Below, in pieces: positions 7,512-16,829 of a stretch of DNA of 64,000 bases. The DNA is from Bacteroidales bacterium UBA6267 (GTDB lineage: Bacteria; Bacteroidota; Bacteroidia; Bacteroidales; UBA1556), in the NCBI GenBank assembly GCA_002440745.1, contig DJVB01000026.1, positions 14,032 to 78,031 on the forward strand, read 5' to 3'. Made by a program: the position numbers and the translations under genes. Every line of letters begins with the position of its first letter. Position 1 is the first letter of the stretch. The notes under the pieces are model-generated. The model made no database searches. It worked only from the letters and a program-made list of their open reading frames with translations, and was not told the DNA's origin.

Positions 7512-9530
7512 TTAATTTTTTGTTTCCAATAATACTTTTTTGATTTTTATTTGGGGGTACTTATTTAGGTAATATTTTGCAAATGAATGTTTTAAATAAT
7601 CTGCATTGAACCAATCTTGGCAAGCACCTGTTATATCGTTAAGTTCCATTTTTATTAAACCACGTATATAATAACTCTCTGGACATTTATTATCGACTTT
7701 AGTTAAATAATGATTTATATCATTTAAAGCCTTTGTGTATTCTTTAATCATTAAATATGCTTCTGCTCTATTATGAAATGGACTATCAGCAAGGTCATTT
7801 AATTCAATTGCTTTTGAATTATCTTCGATTGCTTTTATATATTGACCTGTTTCAAAGTAAGCAACAGCTCGAAACATATAAGATTTGTAATTAAATTTAC
7901 TTACTTCATGAATTTCAGAAAAAATAGAAATGGCTTTATTGAATTCTTTGTTTCTAAGAAGAACACGTCCTGTTTCTAATTTTTGCTTCTGAGTTTTCTC
8001 AATTTCCTCAATTTCTTTAGGTGTTTTCGATTTTGTTTTTAATGGCATTAACGTTTCGTCAAATTCCCATATTATCAAATCGCGATCAAGTTTTATTGAT
8101 TTTTCTTTGCCTCGTTCGCCAGTAATGTAATAAAATTTTGCTATGCTTTCGTCAAAATGTTTAACAAATGCTTCCTTAATTCTTGAACACTTTTCATTTA
8201 TTGAATTTTTTGTTGGATTTACCAACTCATCAATACTTTGATGTATATTTTCAAGTGTTTCTCTATATGAAAGTTGTTTGTAAATATCAAGCAATTCATT
8301 TTTATAGTCAATAAGGTACTTAAATACAATTCCTTCCGGATGGCGTAAGAAAAGGAAAAATACAGCTTTGGGTAATGGTGTCAGTTCTATTTCAATGGAA
8401 TTAAAATCGGGCAGAAATATTTTATATTCACTGTTAATAAGTAATTTACTTAACTTAGGATTTTGCACATAGTTCGTTAAATCAAAATTGGGTATTAAAG
8501 AATTAAAATTAGTATTTGTTTCAGCATCATTTAATGATTGTGCAATAGCATGAAGTATCAGTTGATAATAACCTTCGCTTTTTAATTGCTCTATTTTGTT
8601 TTTGACATCTTCAACTAATTTATGCGATTCATAATTAAATGAAAAATCTGCTATGGAGTCAGTTTCACATAACTTTTTTAAATCCTTTACAGGAACTATA
8701 CTGTAGTATGCATTATCATCTATATTTTTAATGTTATCTGAATAAAACCGTAATAGTTTTTCTAATTCGTTTGGATTAGAACAATCTAATTTTGTGTAAC
8801 TAAATTCAGAATAACCACGATAACGAAATAAACCGGAATATATTTCGCCTTCATATCCGGTCGATTTAAGAAATAATTTGGTAAAAAAAGAAGTTTGAAA
8901 ATTGTTTAAATTCTTAAAAAAATTATTCAAATCATTTTCATTCAAATATGGGTAATAATAGAAAATAGTTTGATTTATATTCGGAAAATATTTTTCAATA
9001 TTATCCACGATTAATGGAATATATACAAAATTATATGTTTCGTAACTATTTTCTTTTGACTTAAATATCGCATTGATTTTTTCAAAATTTGCGGAAAAGT
9101 ATTTATTTAAAAATGGATTAAATTCATTTTCAAAATAAATTATTTGATTTGTCGTTACATTAAATGGCTGATTTTGAGCTTTTATTATCTGAGTGTAAGG
9201 CGGTGTTATTCCTTCAAATTTAGCTTTAATGTTTTTCTCTTTCATTTCTAACTGCTTTTTATTTTTTATCTCTTTACGCATTGTTATTAATCTCAAAGTA
9301 AACAAAATAGGATAAGTGTTTATATAAATAGCAATTAAGATAAGCAAAACCGAAAGACTTAACAGCACTATAATTATTTTTTGATAAAATTTGCTTTGCG
9401 ATTTTATCTCTTTTATAATTATATCATTAACATAATCTTGTAGATGAAAAAATATAGGTTTATAAGTGAAAGTTAAAATACCTATAATTAAATAAAAAAT
9501 GTAATAATACATAATATCAATTTTAATCAT
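7512..9530 (-). CDS. Large membrane-anchored protein with C-terminal TPR repeats
   Basis: A 672-residue protein of unknown function. Two hydrophobic segments lie near the N-terminus (about 8-27 and 51-72) and would place the rest on one side of the inner membrane. The middle (about 100-520) is AT-rich in codons, rich in Asn, Tyr, Phe and Lys, and matches no family I recognise. The C-terminus (about 530-650) contains three to four TPR units, for example the segment from LETGRVLLRNKEF to AIELNDLADSPFHNRAEAYL. It is followed after 92 bases by the PLD/E2-like gene on the same strand. A scaffold or sensor role next to that protein is conceivable but unproven. Confidence 0.7.
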   Translation of the reverse strand: MIKIDIMYYYIFYLIIGILTFTYKPIFFHLQDYVNDIIIKEIKSQSKFYQKIIIVLLSLSVLLILIAIYINTYPILFTLRLITMRKEIKNKKQLEMKEKNIKAKFEGITPPYTQIIKAQNQPFNVTTNQIIYFENEFNPFLNKYFSANFEKINAIFKSKENSYETYNFVYIPLIVDNIEKYFPNINQTIFYYYPYLNENDLNNFFKNLNNFQTSFFTKLFLKSTGYEGEIYSGLFRYRGYSEFSYTKLDCSNPNELEKLLRFYSDNIKNIDDNAYYSIVPVKDLKKLCETDSIADFSFNYESHKLVEDVKNKIEQLKSEGYYQLILHAIAQSLNDAETNTNFNSLIPNFDLTNYVQNPKLSKLLINSEYKIFLPDFNSIEIELTPLPKAVFFLFLRHPEGIVFKYLIDYKNELLDIYKQLSYRETLENIHQSIDELVNPTKNSINEKCSRIKEAFVKHFDESIAKFYYITGERGKEKSIKLDRDLIIWEFDETLMPLKTKSKTPKEIEEIEKTQKQKLETGRVLLRNKEFNKAISIFSEIHEVSKFNYKSYMFRAVAYFETGQYIKAIEDNSKAIELNDLADSPFHNRAEAYLMIKEYTKALNDINHYLTKVDNKCPESYYIRGLIKMELNDITGACQDWFNADYLKHSFAKYYLNKYPQIKIKKVLLETKN

Positions 9531-9660
9531 TACTCCCTTCTGAAAACACCACTTGAAAAATTTGTTCTATGAACTTGTCTGTTTTTTAATAGTATTGCTT
9601 GTAGTTCAGGACAAATTTTGGCTGATGAAGTCAATTAAGAAGATATTCTCAATTTTGAAT

Positions 9661-10332
9661 TTAATCGACAGTTAATAGGGCTTCTACCATTTTTAAGTCG
9701 GCAGGATGTGTTACTTTAATATTGGAGTAATTTCCTTCAACTAAATTGATGGAATGTCCGGCAAATTCTAAAACAGAGGCATCGTCAGTAAAAGCCGGGT
9801 TAAAAGGAGTTTGATAGGCTTTTTTGATAATGGAAGAATGGAATCCTTGTGGCGTTTGAACTAATCTGAGTTTGCTTCGGTCGATTATCTCTGAACGGTT
9901 GTCGTCATGGATTTGCCGTACGGTTTGAGTGGGAGTAACACAAGGAATGGCGTTGCCTTTTTCGGTAGCAGTTTGAATCACTCTTTCAATAGTGTCGGGA
10001 CGCACCATCGGGCGAACTCCATCATGAATCAGCACTAAACGGTCATCGGGTATATGATTCAAACCGTTTTGAACCGAATGAAACCGTTCATCACCTCCAC
10101 GGACAATTTGATGGTCCACCTGAAAATCAAACTCGATGCATAAGTCTTTCCAAAGCTGAATTTGGTCGTCTGGCAAAACAAGGATGATTTTCATCTTAGG
10201 GTCATAAGTTTTGAAAACGTCGATGGAGTGCATCAGCAAAGGTTTGCCTGCAACCGGAATAAACTGCTTTGGAAAAGAAGATTGAAGTCTCGTGCCCTGT
10301 CCGGCAGCAGTTATCAGCAAAAAAGTTTCCAT
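9661..10332 (-). CDS. ispD: 2-C-methyl-D-erythritol 4-phosphate cytidylyltransferase IspD
   Basis: Third step of the MEP isoprenoid pathway: joins CTP and methylerythritol phosphate to give CDP-methylerythritol. The 223-residue product has the nucleotide-binding loop AAGQGTRL (9-16) with K22, the HDGVRP motif at 103-108, QTPQGF at 159-164, TDDAS at 182-186 and NIKVTHPAD at 204-212. Its ATG overlaps the stop of queA by one base, so the two are translationally coupled. The gene encodes IspD alone, not an IspDF fusion. dxs and dxr are found 25 kb away in the same window. Confidence 0.96.
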   Translation of the reverse strand: METFLLITAAGQGTRLQSSFPKQFIPVAGKPLLMHSIDVFKTYDPKMKIILVLPDDQIQLWKDLCIEFDFQVDHQIVRGGDERFHSVQNGLNHIPDDRLVLIHDGVRPMVRPDTIERVIQTATEKGNAIPCVTPTQTVRQIHDDNRSEIIDRSKLRLVQTPQGFHSSIIKKAYQTPFNPAFTDDASVLEFAGHSINLVEGNYSNIKVTHPADLKMVEALLTVD

Positions 10333-11378
10333 TATTCTAAGATTAACATGGCATCGCCATAGGTCAGAAAATTGTACTTTTCTTTTTTAGCCACATCATA
10401 GCATTTCATCAAAAGGTCGTATCCGGCATAGGCTGCAACTAACATCATCATTGGTGATTTAGGTGCGTGAAAATTAGTCACTAAGGCATCTGCTATGCTG
10501 TATTCGTGAGGAGGAAAAATAAATAAATTGGTCCAACCATGAATAGGTTTAAGTTCTTTGGAAATGGTAACCGATGATTCTAAGGCTTTAACACTGGTTG
10601 TGCCAATGGCAACAACCTTTTTATTACGCTTTTTAGTATCGTTTATCAGATTAACGGTTTCTTCGGTGATTTGAATGCGCTCGCTGTCCATTTTATGTTT
10701 CGACAAATCTTCCACTTCAATGGTTCTGAAATTGCCTAAACCGGGATGTAGGGTGAGCTCAGTAAACTGTACTCCTTTGATTTCTAACCGTTTCATAAGC
10801 TCACGGCTAAAGTGTAATCCGGCGGTTGGAGCGGCAACCGCACCTTCATGCTTAGCATAGATGGTTTGGTATCTTTCTTCGTCCTCAGGTATTGGCTCGC
10901 GATTTAGTGGTATTGGGGTTTCACCGAGTCTTTTAAAAGTAGCTTTGAACTCGTCATAGTCGCCATCGAAGAAAAAACGCAACGTGCGGCCTCGAGAAGT
11001 GGTGTTGTCAATTACTTCGGCAACAAGCTCATCATTTTCGCCAAAATAAAGCTTATTACCTATACGGATTTTCCGGGCTGGATTTACTAAAGTATCCCAA
11101 AGTCTTGATTCGCGATTGAGCTCGCGCAATAAAAACACTTCAATCTTGGCGTTGGTTTTTTCTTTAAATCCAATTAGTTTTGCAGGAAAAACTTTGGTAT
11201 TGTTCAAAACAAATACATCACCATCTCCAAAATAGTCCATAATATCAGGAAAACGTTTATGCTCGATGAGTCCGGTTTTTTTGTGTACCACCATCAAGCG
11301 GGAGTCGTCTCTGTTTGGACGAGGGTATTTACCAATCAATTCTTCGGGTAAATCATACTTAAACTGCGAAAGTTTCAT
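10332..11378 (-). CDS. queA: S-adenosylmethionine:tRNA ribosyltransferase-isomerase QueA
   Basis: Transfers and isomerises the ribosyl part of SAM onto preQ1 in tRNA, giving epoxyqueuosine. The length of 348 residues matches the family. Recognisable blocks are FKYDLPEELIGKYPRPNRDDSRL at the N-terminus (given in part), VFVLNNTKVFPAKL, GAVAAPTAGLHFS and VVAIGTTSVKALES. It lies between truB and ispD on the same strand and overlaps ispD by one base. A possible promoter box lies far upstream at 11516-11523. Confidence 0.96.
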   Translation of the reverse strand: MKLSQFKYDLPEELIGKYPRPNRDDSRLMVVHKKTGLIEHKRFPDIMDYFGDGDVFVLNNTKVFPAKLIGFKEKTNAKIEVFLLRELNRESRLWDTLVNPARKIRIGNKLYFGENDELVAEVIDNTTSRGRTLRFFFDGDYDEFKATFKRLGETPIPLNREPIPEDEERYQTIYAKHEGAVAAPTAGLHFSRELMKRLEIKGVQFTELTLHPGLGNFRTIEVEDLSKHKMDSERIQITEETVNLINDTKKRNKKVVAIGTTSVKALESSVTISKELKPIHGWTNLFIFPPHEYSIADALVTNFHAPKSPMMMLVAAYAGYDLLMKCYDVAKKEKYNFLTYGDAMLILE

Positions 11379-11515
11379 ATAGAAATCATGTTAAATTAGC
11401 AAAAAAAAATAGCTCTGACTGGCCTTTAAGGATAAAAATAGAGGAGAAAATATAAGTTAATTTATTGGTATTCAAAATATTATACAAGGTCTTATCAGGT
11501 TATTGAACAGGGTTG

Positions 11516-11523
11516 CAAATATA
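11516..11523 (-). promoter_or_regulatory. Possible -7 element for the queA-ispD pair
   Basis: TATATTTG on the minus strand in the 213-base gap between truB and queA. It would leave a leader of about 135 bases, in which I recognise no riboswitch. Confidence 0.3.
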
Positions 11524-11591
11524 ATGCAAAAAGGTGCCCTTGTCAATAGCAAATATTAAAGCCGTTTTTACAAGGAAAAAGAATCGTTATT

Positions 11592-12275
11592 TTAAGCTTC
11601 ATTAATGAGCAGCCGCGCCTCTTCCACTCGAAGTGCATCATCCACTTTATAATCTCCGATAGCGGTTCGGCGAAGTTCCGAAAGGTATGCGCCATTTTTG
11701 AGCTCCAATCCTAAGTCTCGTGCAATACTTCTTATATAGGTTCCTTTGGAGCATTTTATCTCAAAATGAATATTGGGCATCTCAACTTTATGAATTATGA
11801 ATTGATGGATCGTTACTCGCCGAGATTTCAGTTCCAATTTTTGATTATCACGCGCAGCATCATAAGCCCGCACACCATCAACTTTTATTGCCGAAAACAT
11901 AGGGGGTGTTTGGTCAATTTCACCGGTAAGCTTTCGAACTGCTTCAGCAATTTGGCTTTCAGTGATTTGACTATAATCGTAGGTTTCTACAATTTCGGTT
12001 TCGAGGTCATAACTTGGTCGCTTTCCGCCCAAAGTTATTACGCCGGTATAGGTTTTATCCTCAGCTTGAAACTGGTCAATTTCGCGGGTTTTCTTTCCGG
12101 TGCAAATAATCAGGAGGCCGGTTGCAAGCGGATCCAAAGTGCCGGCATGACCAACCTTAATTTTTTTGAGTTTTAATTTGCGTAAAATGCTATTTCGTAG
12201 AGCGTTCACTACATCGAAGGAAGTCCAGGTGAGTTCTTTGTCGATAAGTAGTACTTCTCCGTTTAAAAAATCCAT
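11592..12275 (-). CDS. truB: tRNA pseudouridine-55 synthase TruB
   Basis: Isomerises U55 in the T-loop of tRNAs. The catalytic Asp is D48 in the signature KVGHAGTLDPLATGLL. The product of 227 residues is at the short end for TruB, lacking the C-terminal PUA domain present in longer homologues, as is common in this phylum. It lies 13 bases downstream of uppP and belongs to the conserved run ftsX, DUF3098, uppP, truB, queA. Confidence 0.96.
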   Translation of the reverse strand: MDFLNGEVLLIDKELTWTSFDVVNALRNSILRKLKLKKIKVGHAGTLDPLATGLLIICTGKKTREIDQFQAEDKTYTGVITLGGKRPSYDLETEIVETYDYSQITESQIAEAVRKLTGEIDQTPPMFSAIKVDGVRAYDAARDNQKLELKSRRVTIHQFIIHKVEMPNIHFEIKCSKGTYIRSIARDLGLELKNGAYLSELRRTAIGDYKVDDALRVEEARLLINEA

Positions 12276-12288
12276 ATTTAATTTATTA

Positions 12289-13083
12289 TCAGGAAGCTAC
12301 AGAGTAAATTATGGCAATAAGGCCAATGATTATGCAATAAATGGCAAACCAAGAAAGTCTGGCTTTTTTAACCAACTGAATCATCCATGTACATGCTAAA
12401 AGGCCGGTGATAAAGGCTGCAATAAAGCCAAGAATCAACGGAAATAAGTTTTCAGTTTGACTGCTGATTTCGCCGCTCATAAGGTCTTTGGCCATTTTGC
12501 CAAGAATTAGTGGAACGACCATTAAAAAAGAGAATCGTGCTGATTTTTCTCTGTCGATTCCTAACAAAACGGAGGTTGAAATGGTGGCCCCCGATCTCGA
12601 AATGCCCGGCAATATGGCTATAGCTTGCGAAATTCCAATGATAAGAGCCGATCCGTAAGAAACGTCCTTTTGGGTGTTTTTGGCTCTATCGGCGAGAAAG
12701 AGTAATGCCGCTGTGACTATTAGCATCAGGCCAACAAATAGAATATTTCCCGTAAAAAGAGCATCTAATTGATCTTCAAAAGCTACACCTACAATGGCTG
12801 CAGGTAACATCGAAAGCACAATTTTTAAGGAAAAAACCATTTCGGCGTTATTTTTAAACATGAATAAGCCTCGGAAAATTTCTCCAATTTCTTTACGAAA
12901 AACAACAATGGTGCTCAAGGCGGTGGCAGCATGAAGCACTACGGTTACTAACATCGATTCCTGTCCTGCAACCGAATCACCGAAAATAAACTTCGCGATT
13001 TCGAGATGACCACTGCTACTCACAGGCAAAAATTCGGTTAACCCTTGAATGATGCCTAAGATGATTGCTTCAATCCAATTCAT
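12289..13083 (-). CDS. uppP: Undecaprenyl-diphosphatase UppP (BacA)
   Basis: Integral membrane phosphatase that regenerates undecaprenyl phosphate for peptidoglycan and O-antigen synthesis and can confer bacitracin resistance. The 264-residue protein has the two family signatures: GLTEFLPVSSSGH (14-26, with E17) and the PGISRSGATIS motif near residue 160. About eight hydrophobic segments are present. It lies 21 bases after the DUF3098 gene and 13 before truB, so it is part of one transcript with them. Confidence 0.96.
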   Translation of the reverse strand: MNWIEAIILGIIQGLTEFLPVSSSGHLEIAKFIFGDSVAGQESMLVTVVLHAATALSTIVVFRKEIGEIFRGLFMFKNNAEMVFSLKIVLSMLPAAIVGVAFEDQLDALFTGNILFVGLMLIVTAALLFLADRAKNTQKDVSYGSALIIGISQAIAILPGISRSGATISTSVLLGIDREKSARFSFLMVVPLILGKMAKDLMSGEISSQTENLFPLILGFIAAFITGLLACTWMIQLVKKARLSWFAIYCIIIGLIAIIYSVAS

Positions 13084-13104
13084 AATTTATTATCTGAAAG
13101 TGTA

Positions 13105-13356
13105 TTACTCAGATTTTTTCTCGCGATACATGATGGCGAAAATTTCGATGACAAAACCGGCAAGCATCAAAAGGGGTGCAATCACTAAGCGTCTTGTATT
13201 AAATATTTCGTCGCTAAAAACCGCAGGATCTTTAGAACCACCACCAGCTAATAATACTAAGCCAATTGCGATTAACGCAATGCCAATTATCATAAAGAGA
13301 TAGTTCTTCTTTCCAAAAACCATCATTACATTCGATTCATTATTCGTTTTACTCAT
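13105..13356 (-). CDS. DUF3098 small membrane protein
   Basis: An 83-residue protein with two hydrophobic segments (about 17-36 and 56-74) separated by GGGSKDPAVFSDEIFNTRR, the pattern of the DUF3098 family restricted largely to Bacteroidota. Function unknown. It is sandwiched between ftsX (12 bases upstream) and uppP (21 bases downstream), the arrangement seen in many genomes of the phylum, which suggests a role in division or envelope assembly. Confidence 0.85.
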   Translation of the reverse strand: MSKTNNESNVMMVFGKKNYLFMIIGIALIAIGLVLLAGGGSKDPAVFSDEIFNTRRLVIAPLLMLAGFVIEIFAIMYREKKSE

Positions 13357-13368
13357 AGTTTATTTAAT

Positions 13369-14253
13369 TTACATCATATAGAGTTTGTCCATATTGACTT
13401 TCAGATACTTGTTAATGGCGAAAAAGGTTGAGATTCCGGTGACAAATAATCCGATGACGATAACGGCGCCAAATACCATCAGGTAAAGTGGAGCGTTTTC
13501 GATGGATATTAATTCGGAATAATCTTTTTGTAGGCGAAATAATATTGCAACCAAAAATCCAATACTGATTAACGCTGCGATAAAACCTTGAAAGATAGAT
13601 TTCCAAACAAAAGGTGATCGAATAAAACCTTTGGTAGCTCCGATTAATTTCATAGTTCGGATTAGGAATCTTTGCGAGTAAATTGCAAGACGGATAGTAT
13701 TGCTGATTAAGACGATGCTTATCATCAGCATAAATGCGGTGAATATCAACAAGAAGAAACTAATTTTCGCAATATTATTGTTGATTGCATTTACGTAATC
13801 TTCATGAAACCGCACTTCTTCAACAATGGAGTTAGTAGAAATTTTGTTCGAAAATATCTTTAGACTATCAACATTTGCATATTCTTCGGTGAGATAAACT
13901 TCAATTTGAGCGTGAATAGGGTTTGTTCCATCAAGAAAATTCACAAAGTCTTCACCTAATTCTTCCTTATAAATATTGGCTCCTTCTTCGCTCGAAATGT
14001 ATCGGGTTTCTTTAATGCCATCGGTAGCGTCTAGGTTTTTTTTCAGTTTGAAAATCTCGGCTTCCTTAATATCTGCGTGCATAAATACATTCATTCGAAT
14101 ATTTTCTTTCACATGACGCTTGATATGATTTCCGTGCATTACCAATAAACCAAAAAAGCCTAAGACAAAGAGCATCAAGCTAATACTTGTTAGTGAAGTA
14201 ATATAAGATGTCCTTAATCTTCGCTTTGCAAATTTGTCTTCTTGCTTGGTCAT
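13369..14253 (-). CDS. ftsX: Cell-division protein FtsX (permease-like)
   Basis: Membrane partner of the ATPase FtsE. The pair controls peptidoglycan hydrolases at the septum. The protein has one N-terminal membrane helix, a periplasmic domain (about 50-170) and three C-terminal helices, the FtsX topology. The frame is open upstream to 14400, but the extra 49 codons do not resemble FtsX, so the ATG at 14253 (MTKQEDKFAKRRLRTSYI) is taken, giving 294 residues. ftsE is not in the window, as is common in Bacteroidota where the two genes are often apart. Confidence 0.92.
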   Translation of the reverse strand: MTKQEDKFAKRRLRTSYITSLTSISLMLFVLGFFGLLVMHGNHIKRHVKENIRMNVFMHADIKEAEIFKLKKNLDATDGIKETRYISSEEGANIYKEELGEDFVNFLDGTNPIHAQIEVYLTEEYANVDSLKIFSNKISTNSIVEEVRFHEDYVNAINNNIAKISFFLLIFTAFMLMISIVLISNTIRLAIYSQRFLIRTMKLIGATKGFIRSPFVWKSIFQGFIAALISIGFLVAILFRLQKDYSELISIENAPLYLMVFGAVIVIGLFVTGISTFFAINKYLKVNMDKLYMM

Positions 14254-14456
14254 AATCAAATGGATAAAGGTAAAATTACAGGGCGCTAAATTAGAAAAAT
14301 ATAAAGATTGATGAACCAAAACAACGCAATTTTCAAAACTATCTTGTTTTCGCTTAGAAGAAATTAACAAAAATGATTTTTTGATGGATATTTTCACCAC
14401 TTGTTTGAAGCTTTTTGTCCATTAAAATCTGGTTAAAACCATTAAAAAATTGTTTC

Positions 14457-14464
14457 TATCTTTA
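14457..14464 (+). promoter_or_regulatory. Near-consensus -7 element for frr
   Basis: TATCTTTA differs from TAnnTTTG in the last base only. It lies 38 bases before the frr ATG in the gap to the divergent ftsX gene. Confidence 0.3.
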
Positions 14465-14501
14465 CGCCGGAATTTTTTTTAAACACTAACAGATAATTGC
14501 C

Positions 14502-15065
14502 ATGACTGAAGAATCTTTAATGCTCTTGGAAATGACCGAAGAAGGAATGAAAAATTCTTTAGAACATTTAGATAAAGAATTTCATAAAATCAGAGCGAGT
14601 AAGGCCAATCCTGCAATGCTTGATGGAGTAAAAATTGAGGCTTATGGTGCTTCTATGCCGCTTAATCAAGTTGCAAATATCAACACTCCTGACCCACGAA
14701 CTCTCACAGTTCAACCTTGGGATAAATCCAATCTATCGACTATTGAGAAAGCTATCATCAATTCCAATCTGGGATTCAATCCTATGAATGATGGAATTTT
14801 GATTCGTATTAATGTTCCGGTTCTGACTGAAGAACGCCGACTTGATTTAGTGAAGCGAGCTAAAGTGGAAGCCGAAAATGCTAAAGTTGGTATCCGTAAC
14901 CATAGGCGTTCAGCCATGGAAGATGCCAAATCTCTTGAGAAAGAAGGTGTTTCGGAAGATGAGGTGAAGTTGCTACAGGATAAAATTCAGGACTTAACTA
15001 ACAGTTATATCGAAAAGGTAGATAAGGCTTTTGCTGAAAAAGAAAAGGATATCACCACAGTTTAA
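14502..15065 (+). CDS. frr: Ribosome recycling factor
   Basis: Releases ribosomes from mRNA after termination, together with EF-G. The 187-residue length and the conserved segments IRASKANPAMLDGVKIEAYG, LTVQPWDKS, NDGILIRINVPVLTEERR and the central RNHRR region fit RRF over its full length. The gene ends tail to tail with the DUF4159 gene, overlapping by 4 bases. It is not next to pyrH, its usual neighbour in other phyla. Confidence 0.97.
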   Translation: MTEESLMLLEMTEEGMKNSLEHLDKEFHKIRASKANPAMLDGVKIEAYGASMPLNQVANINTPDPRTLTVQPWDKSNLSTIEKAIINSNLGFNPMNDGILIRINVPVLTEERRLDLVKRAKVEAENAKVGIRNHRRSAMEDAKSLEKEGVSEDEVKLLQDKIQDLTNSYIEKVDKAFAEKEKDITTV

Positions 15066-15757
15066 CGTTTTTCTTGTTTGGGCTCTAATCCCAAAAACGT
15101 ATAACTTATCAAGTTAGCGCCCATTCGCAATGCTTCAAGGCGTTTGCGTTGTGGGTCGTTGTGCACTTCAGGGTCTTCCCATCCATCTCCCAAATCACAT
15201 TCGAAGTCGTAGAAACAAACCAAGCGGCCTTGAACGATAATTCCAAATCCTTGTGCTTTTTTTGCATCATGCTCGTGAATCTTGGGTAAACCTTGTGGAA
15301 AGGAATAAGGTTTTTGATAAATAGGATGCGATGATGGTAACTCGACAAATTCATTTTCCGGAAAAACACGTTTCATTTCTCTGCGAATAAACTCATCCAT
15401 TCCGTAATTATCGCTGATATGAAGAAACCCTCCTGCCATCAAATAGTTTCGCAGATTTTGTATCTCCTGATTGGAAAAAACAATATTTCCATGACCGGTA
15501 ATATGGATAAAAGGATAGTTAAAGATGTCATCACTTTCGGCAGTAATTGTAGCTATTTCCGGATTGATGGATGTGCCGATATTTTCGTTGCAAAACTTTA
15601 CTAAATTTGGCAATGATGTGGGGTTTGCATACCAGTCGCCACCTCCATTATATTTTAAAAGTGCAATGGAAAATTGCCCTTGACGTTGTGAAGACGCTGC
15701 CGATAAAAGTATAAAACCGATAAAAATTATTACTATTTTGAAGATGAAGTGCTTCAT
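15062..15757 (-). CDS. DUF4159 secreted protein
   Basis: A 231-residue protein with an N-terminal signal peptide (MKHFIFKIVIIFIGFILLSA) and a DUF4159 domain, a family with a flavodoxin- or glutamine-amidotransferase-like fold found in Bacteroidota and Planctomycetes. Typical blocks are ALLKYNGGGDWYANPTSLPN, PFIHITGHGN, GGFLHISDNYGMDEF and CDLGDGWEDPEVH. Function unknown, presumably periplasmic. It is 20 bases downstream of rsmE on the same strand, so they are probably cotranscribed, and it overlaps the end of frr by 4 bases. Confidence 0.88.
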   Translation of the reverse strand: MKHFIFKIVIIFIGFILLSAASSQRQGQFSIALLKYNGGGDWYANPTSLPNLVKFCNENIGTSINPEIATITAESDDIFNYPFIHITGHGNIVFSNQEIQNLRNYLMAGGFLHISDNYGMDEFIRREMKRVFPENEFVELPSSHPIYQKPYSFPQGLPKIHEHDAKKAQGFGIIVQGRLVCFYDFECDLGDGWEDPEVHNDPQRKRLEALRMGANLISYTFLGLEPKQEKR

Positions 15758-15777
15758 AATGAATCCATTAGTTTAGG

Positions 15778-16497
15778 TTAAGAATTAAGGTGAATTACCA
15801 TGAGAGCATATAAAGCTGCCGTTTCGGTGCGTAATCGCTCGGAGCCAAGATGAACTGCTTGCCAACTTTTTTTAGCTGCCATTTCCAATTCCATTTTTGA
15901 GAAATCGCCCTCAGGACCAATGAGAACAGTGATTTCAGTCGCATTGAGAATGGATTTGGAAAGATGAGGTTGGTTGTCCTCACCTGTCAAATGAGCAATG
16001 AACAGGTTGGAACCTGACTCACGCTCAAGAAAATCATTTAATCGTATAGGGCCATAGAGTTTTGGAGCCCAAAGTTTTAAAGACTGTTTCATTGCTGCAA
16101 CCATCACATTGTCAAGCCGTTCCAAGTTTATATTTCGGCGCTCGGAGTGCTCACAAATCACAATGGTTATTTCATCAATTCCAATTTCGGTTGCCTTTTC
16201 AACAAACCATTCAATTCGAGACATATTTTTAGTTGGAGCAATGGCAATATGTATTTTGTTTTTCCACGATTTAGGTTTAAAATCAATGGATTCTATTCTT
16301 AATCTGCACTCCTTTTTTGAAATTGCAATTATTTTCCCTTCCAACAAATGACCCGCTCCATCTGTAATCCATAAATTGTCCCCTATTTGATGACGTAAAA
16401 CCCTGATAGCGTGAACAGCTTCCACTTCCGGCAGAAAAATTTCATTGCCTATGGCTAAATCTTTAGCTTCTAATTGAGAATTGAAAAATAGTTGCAT
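15778..16497 (-). CDS. rsmE: 16S rRNA m3U1498 methyltransferase RsmE
   Basis: Methylates U1498 of 16S rRNA with SAM. The 239-residue protein has the N-terminal PUA-like domain and C-terminal SPOUT knot. The knot motifs are IGPEGDFS (193-200) and LGSERLRTETA (217-227). The transcript is probably leaderless, since a -7 box (16502-16509) ends 4 bases before the ATG. The DUF4159 gene follows on the same strand. Confidence 0.95.
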   Translation of the reverse strand: MQLFFNSQLEAKDLAIGNEIFLPEVEAVHAIRVLRHQIGDNLWITDGAGHLLEGKIIAISKKECRLRIESIDFKPKSWKNKIHIAIAPTKNMSRIEWFVEKATEIGIDEITIVICEHSERRNINLERLDNVMVAAMKQSLKLWAPKLYGPIRLNDFLERESGSNLFIAHLTGEDNQPHLSKSILNATEITVLIGPEGDFSKMELEMAAKKSWQAVHLGSERLRTETAALYALMVIHLNS

Positions 16498-16501
16498 GAG
16501 G

Positions 16502-16509
16502 CAAAATTA
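16502..16509 (-). promoter_or_regulatory. Promoter for rsmE, -7 box 4 bases before the ATG
   Basis: TAATTTTG on the minus strand, with a TTTG at 16532-16535 (minus strand) 22 bases upstream as a near-consensus -33 element. Transcription would begin at or next to the start codon. Confidence 0.5.
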
Positions 16510-16829
16510 CTGCTTTTTAGGCTTAAAAAATCAAAATACGAAAGTCTGAGTTTCTTGGGGTGTTTTTTTTCAGTTATTGGCAAAAAATAGCCAAAAAATT
16601 CCCTGAAAATGACTAAAAATTCCCAAATCTGGAAAAATGCAATATTTATCATGGTTTTTTGTAACTAAATTTAAAAAAAAGTGTATAAGGCAAACAACTA
16701 TTAACCAATGAGATAAGCGATTTTGTAAGAAACTGACTACAAATAATGTCGAATTATCCTACAGTTTGCATTGTTTTTGGCAGACATCTGCGCTAAATCG
16801 TTTTAATAAAGTACTCTAAATCTGAAATA
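16510..16829. other. AT-rich gap before the large secreted protein gene
   Basis: About 320 bases with no supportable gene. It contains the rsmE -33 region, a small hairpin (TTGGC near 16577 and GCCAA near 16590) and presumably the promoter of the gene at 16830, for which I find no good TAnnTTTG match. Confidence 0.4.

Noticed and set aside
11379..11591. The gap between truB and queA, checked for a tRNA or preQ1 riboswitch
   Set aside because: No cloverleaf or preQ1 aptamer motif is seen, only a possible promoter box.
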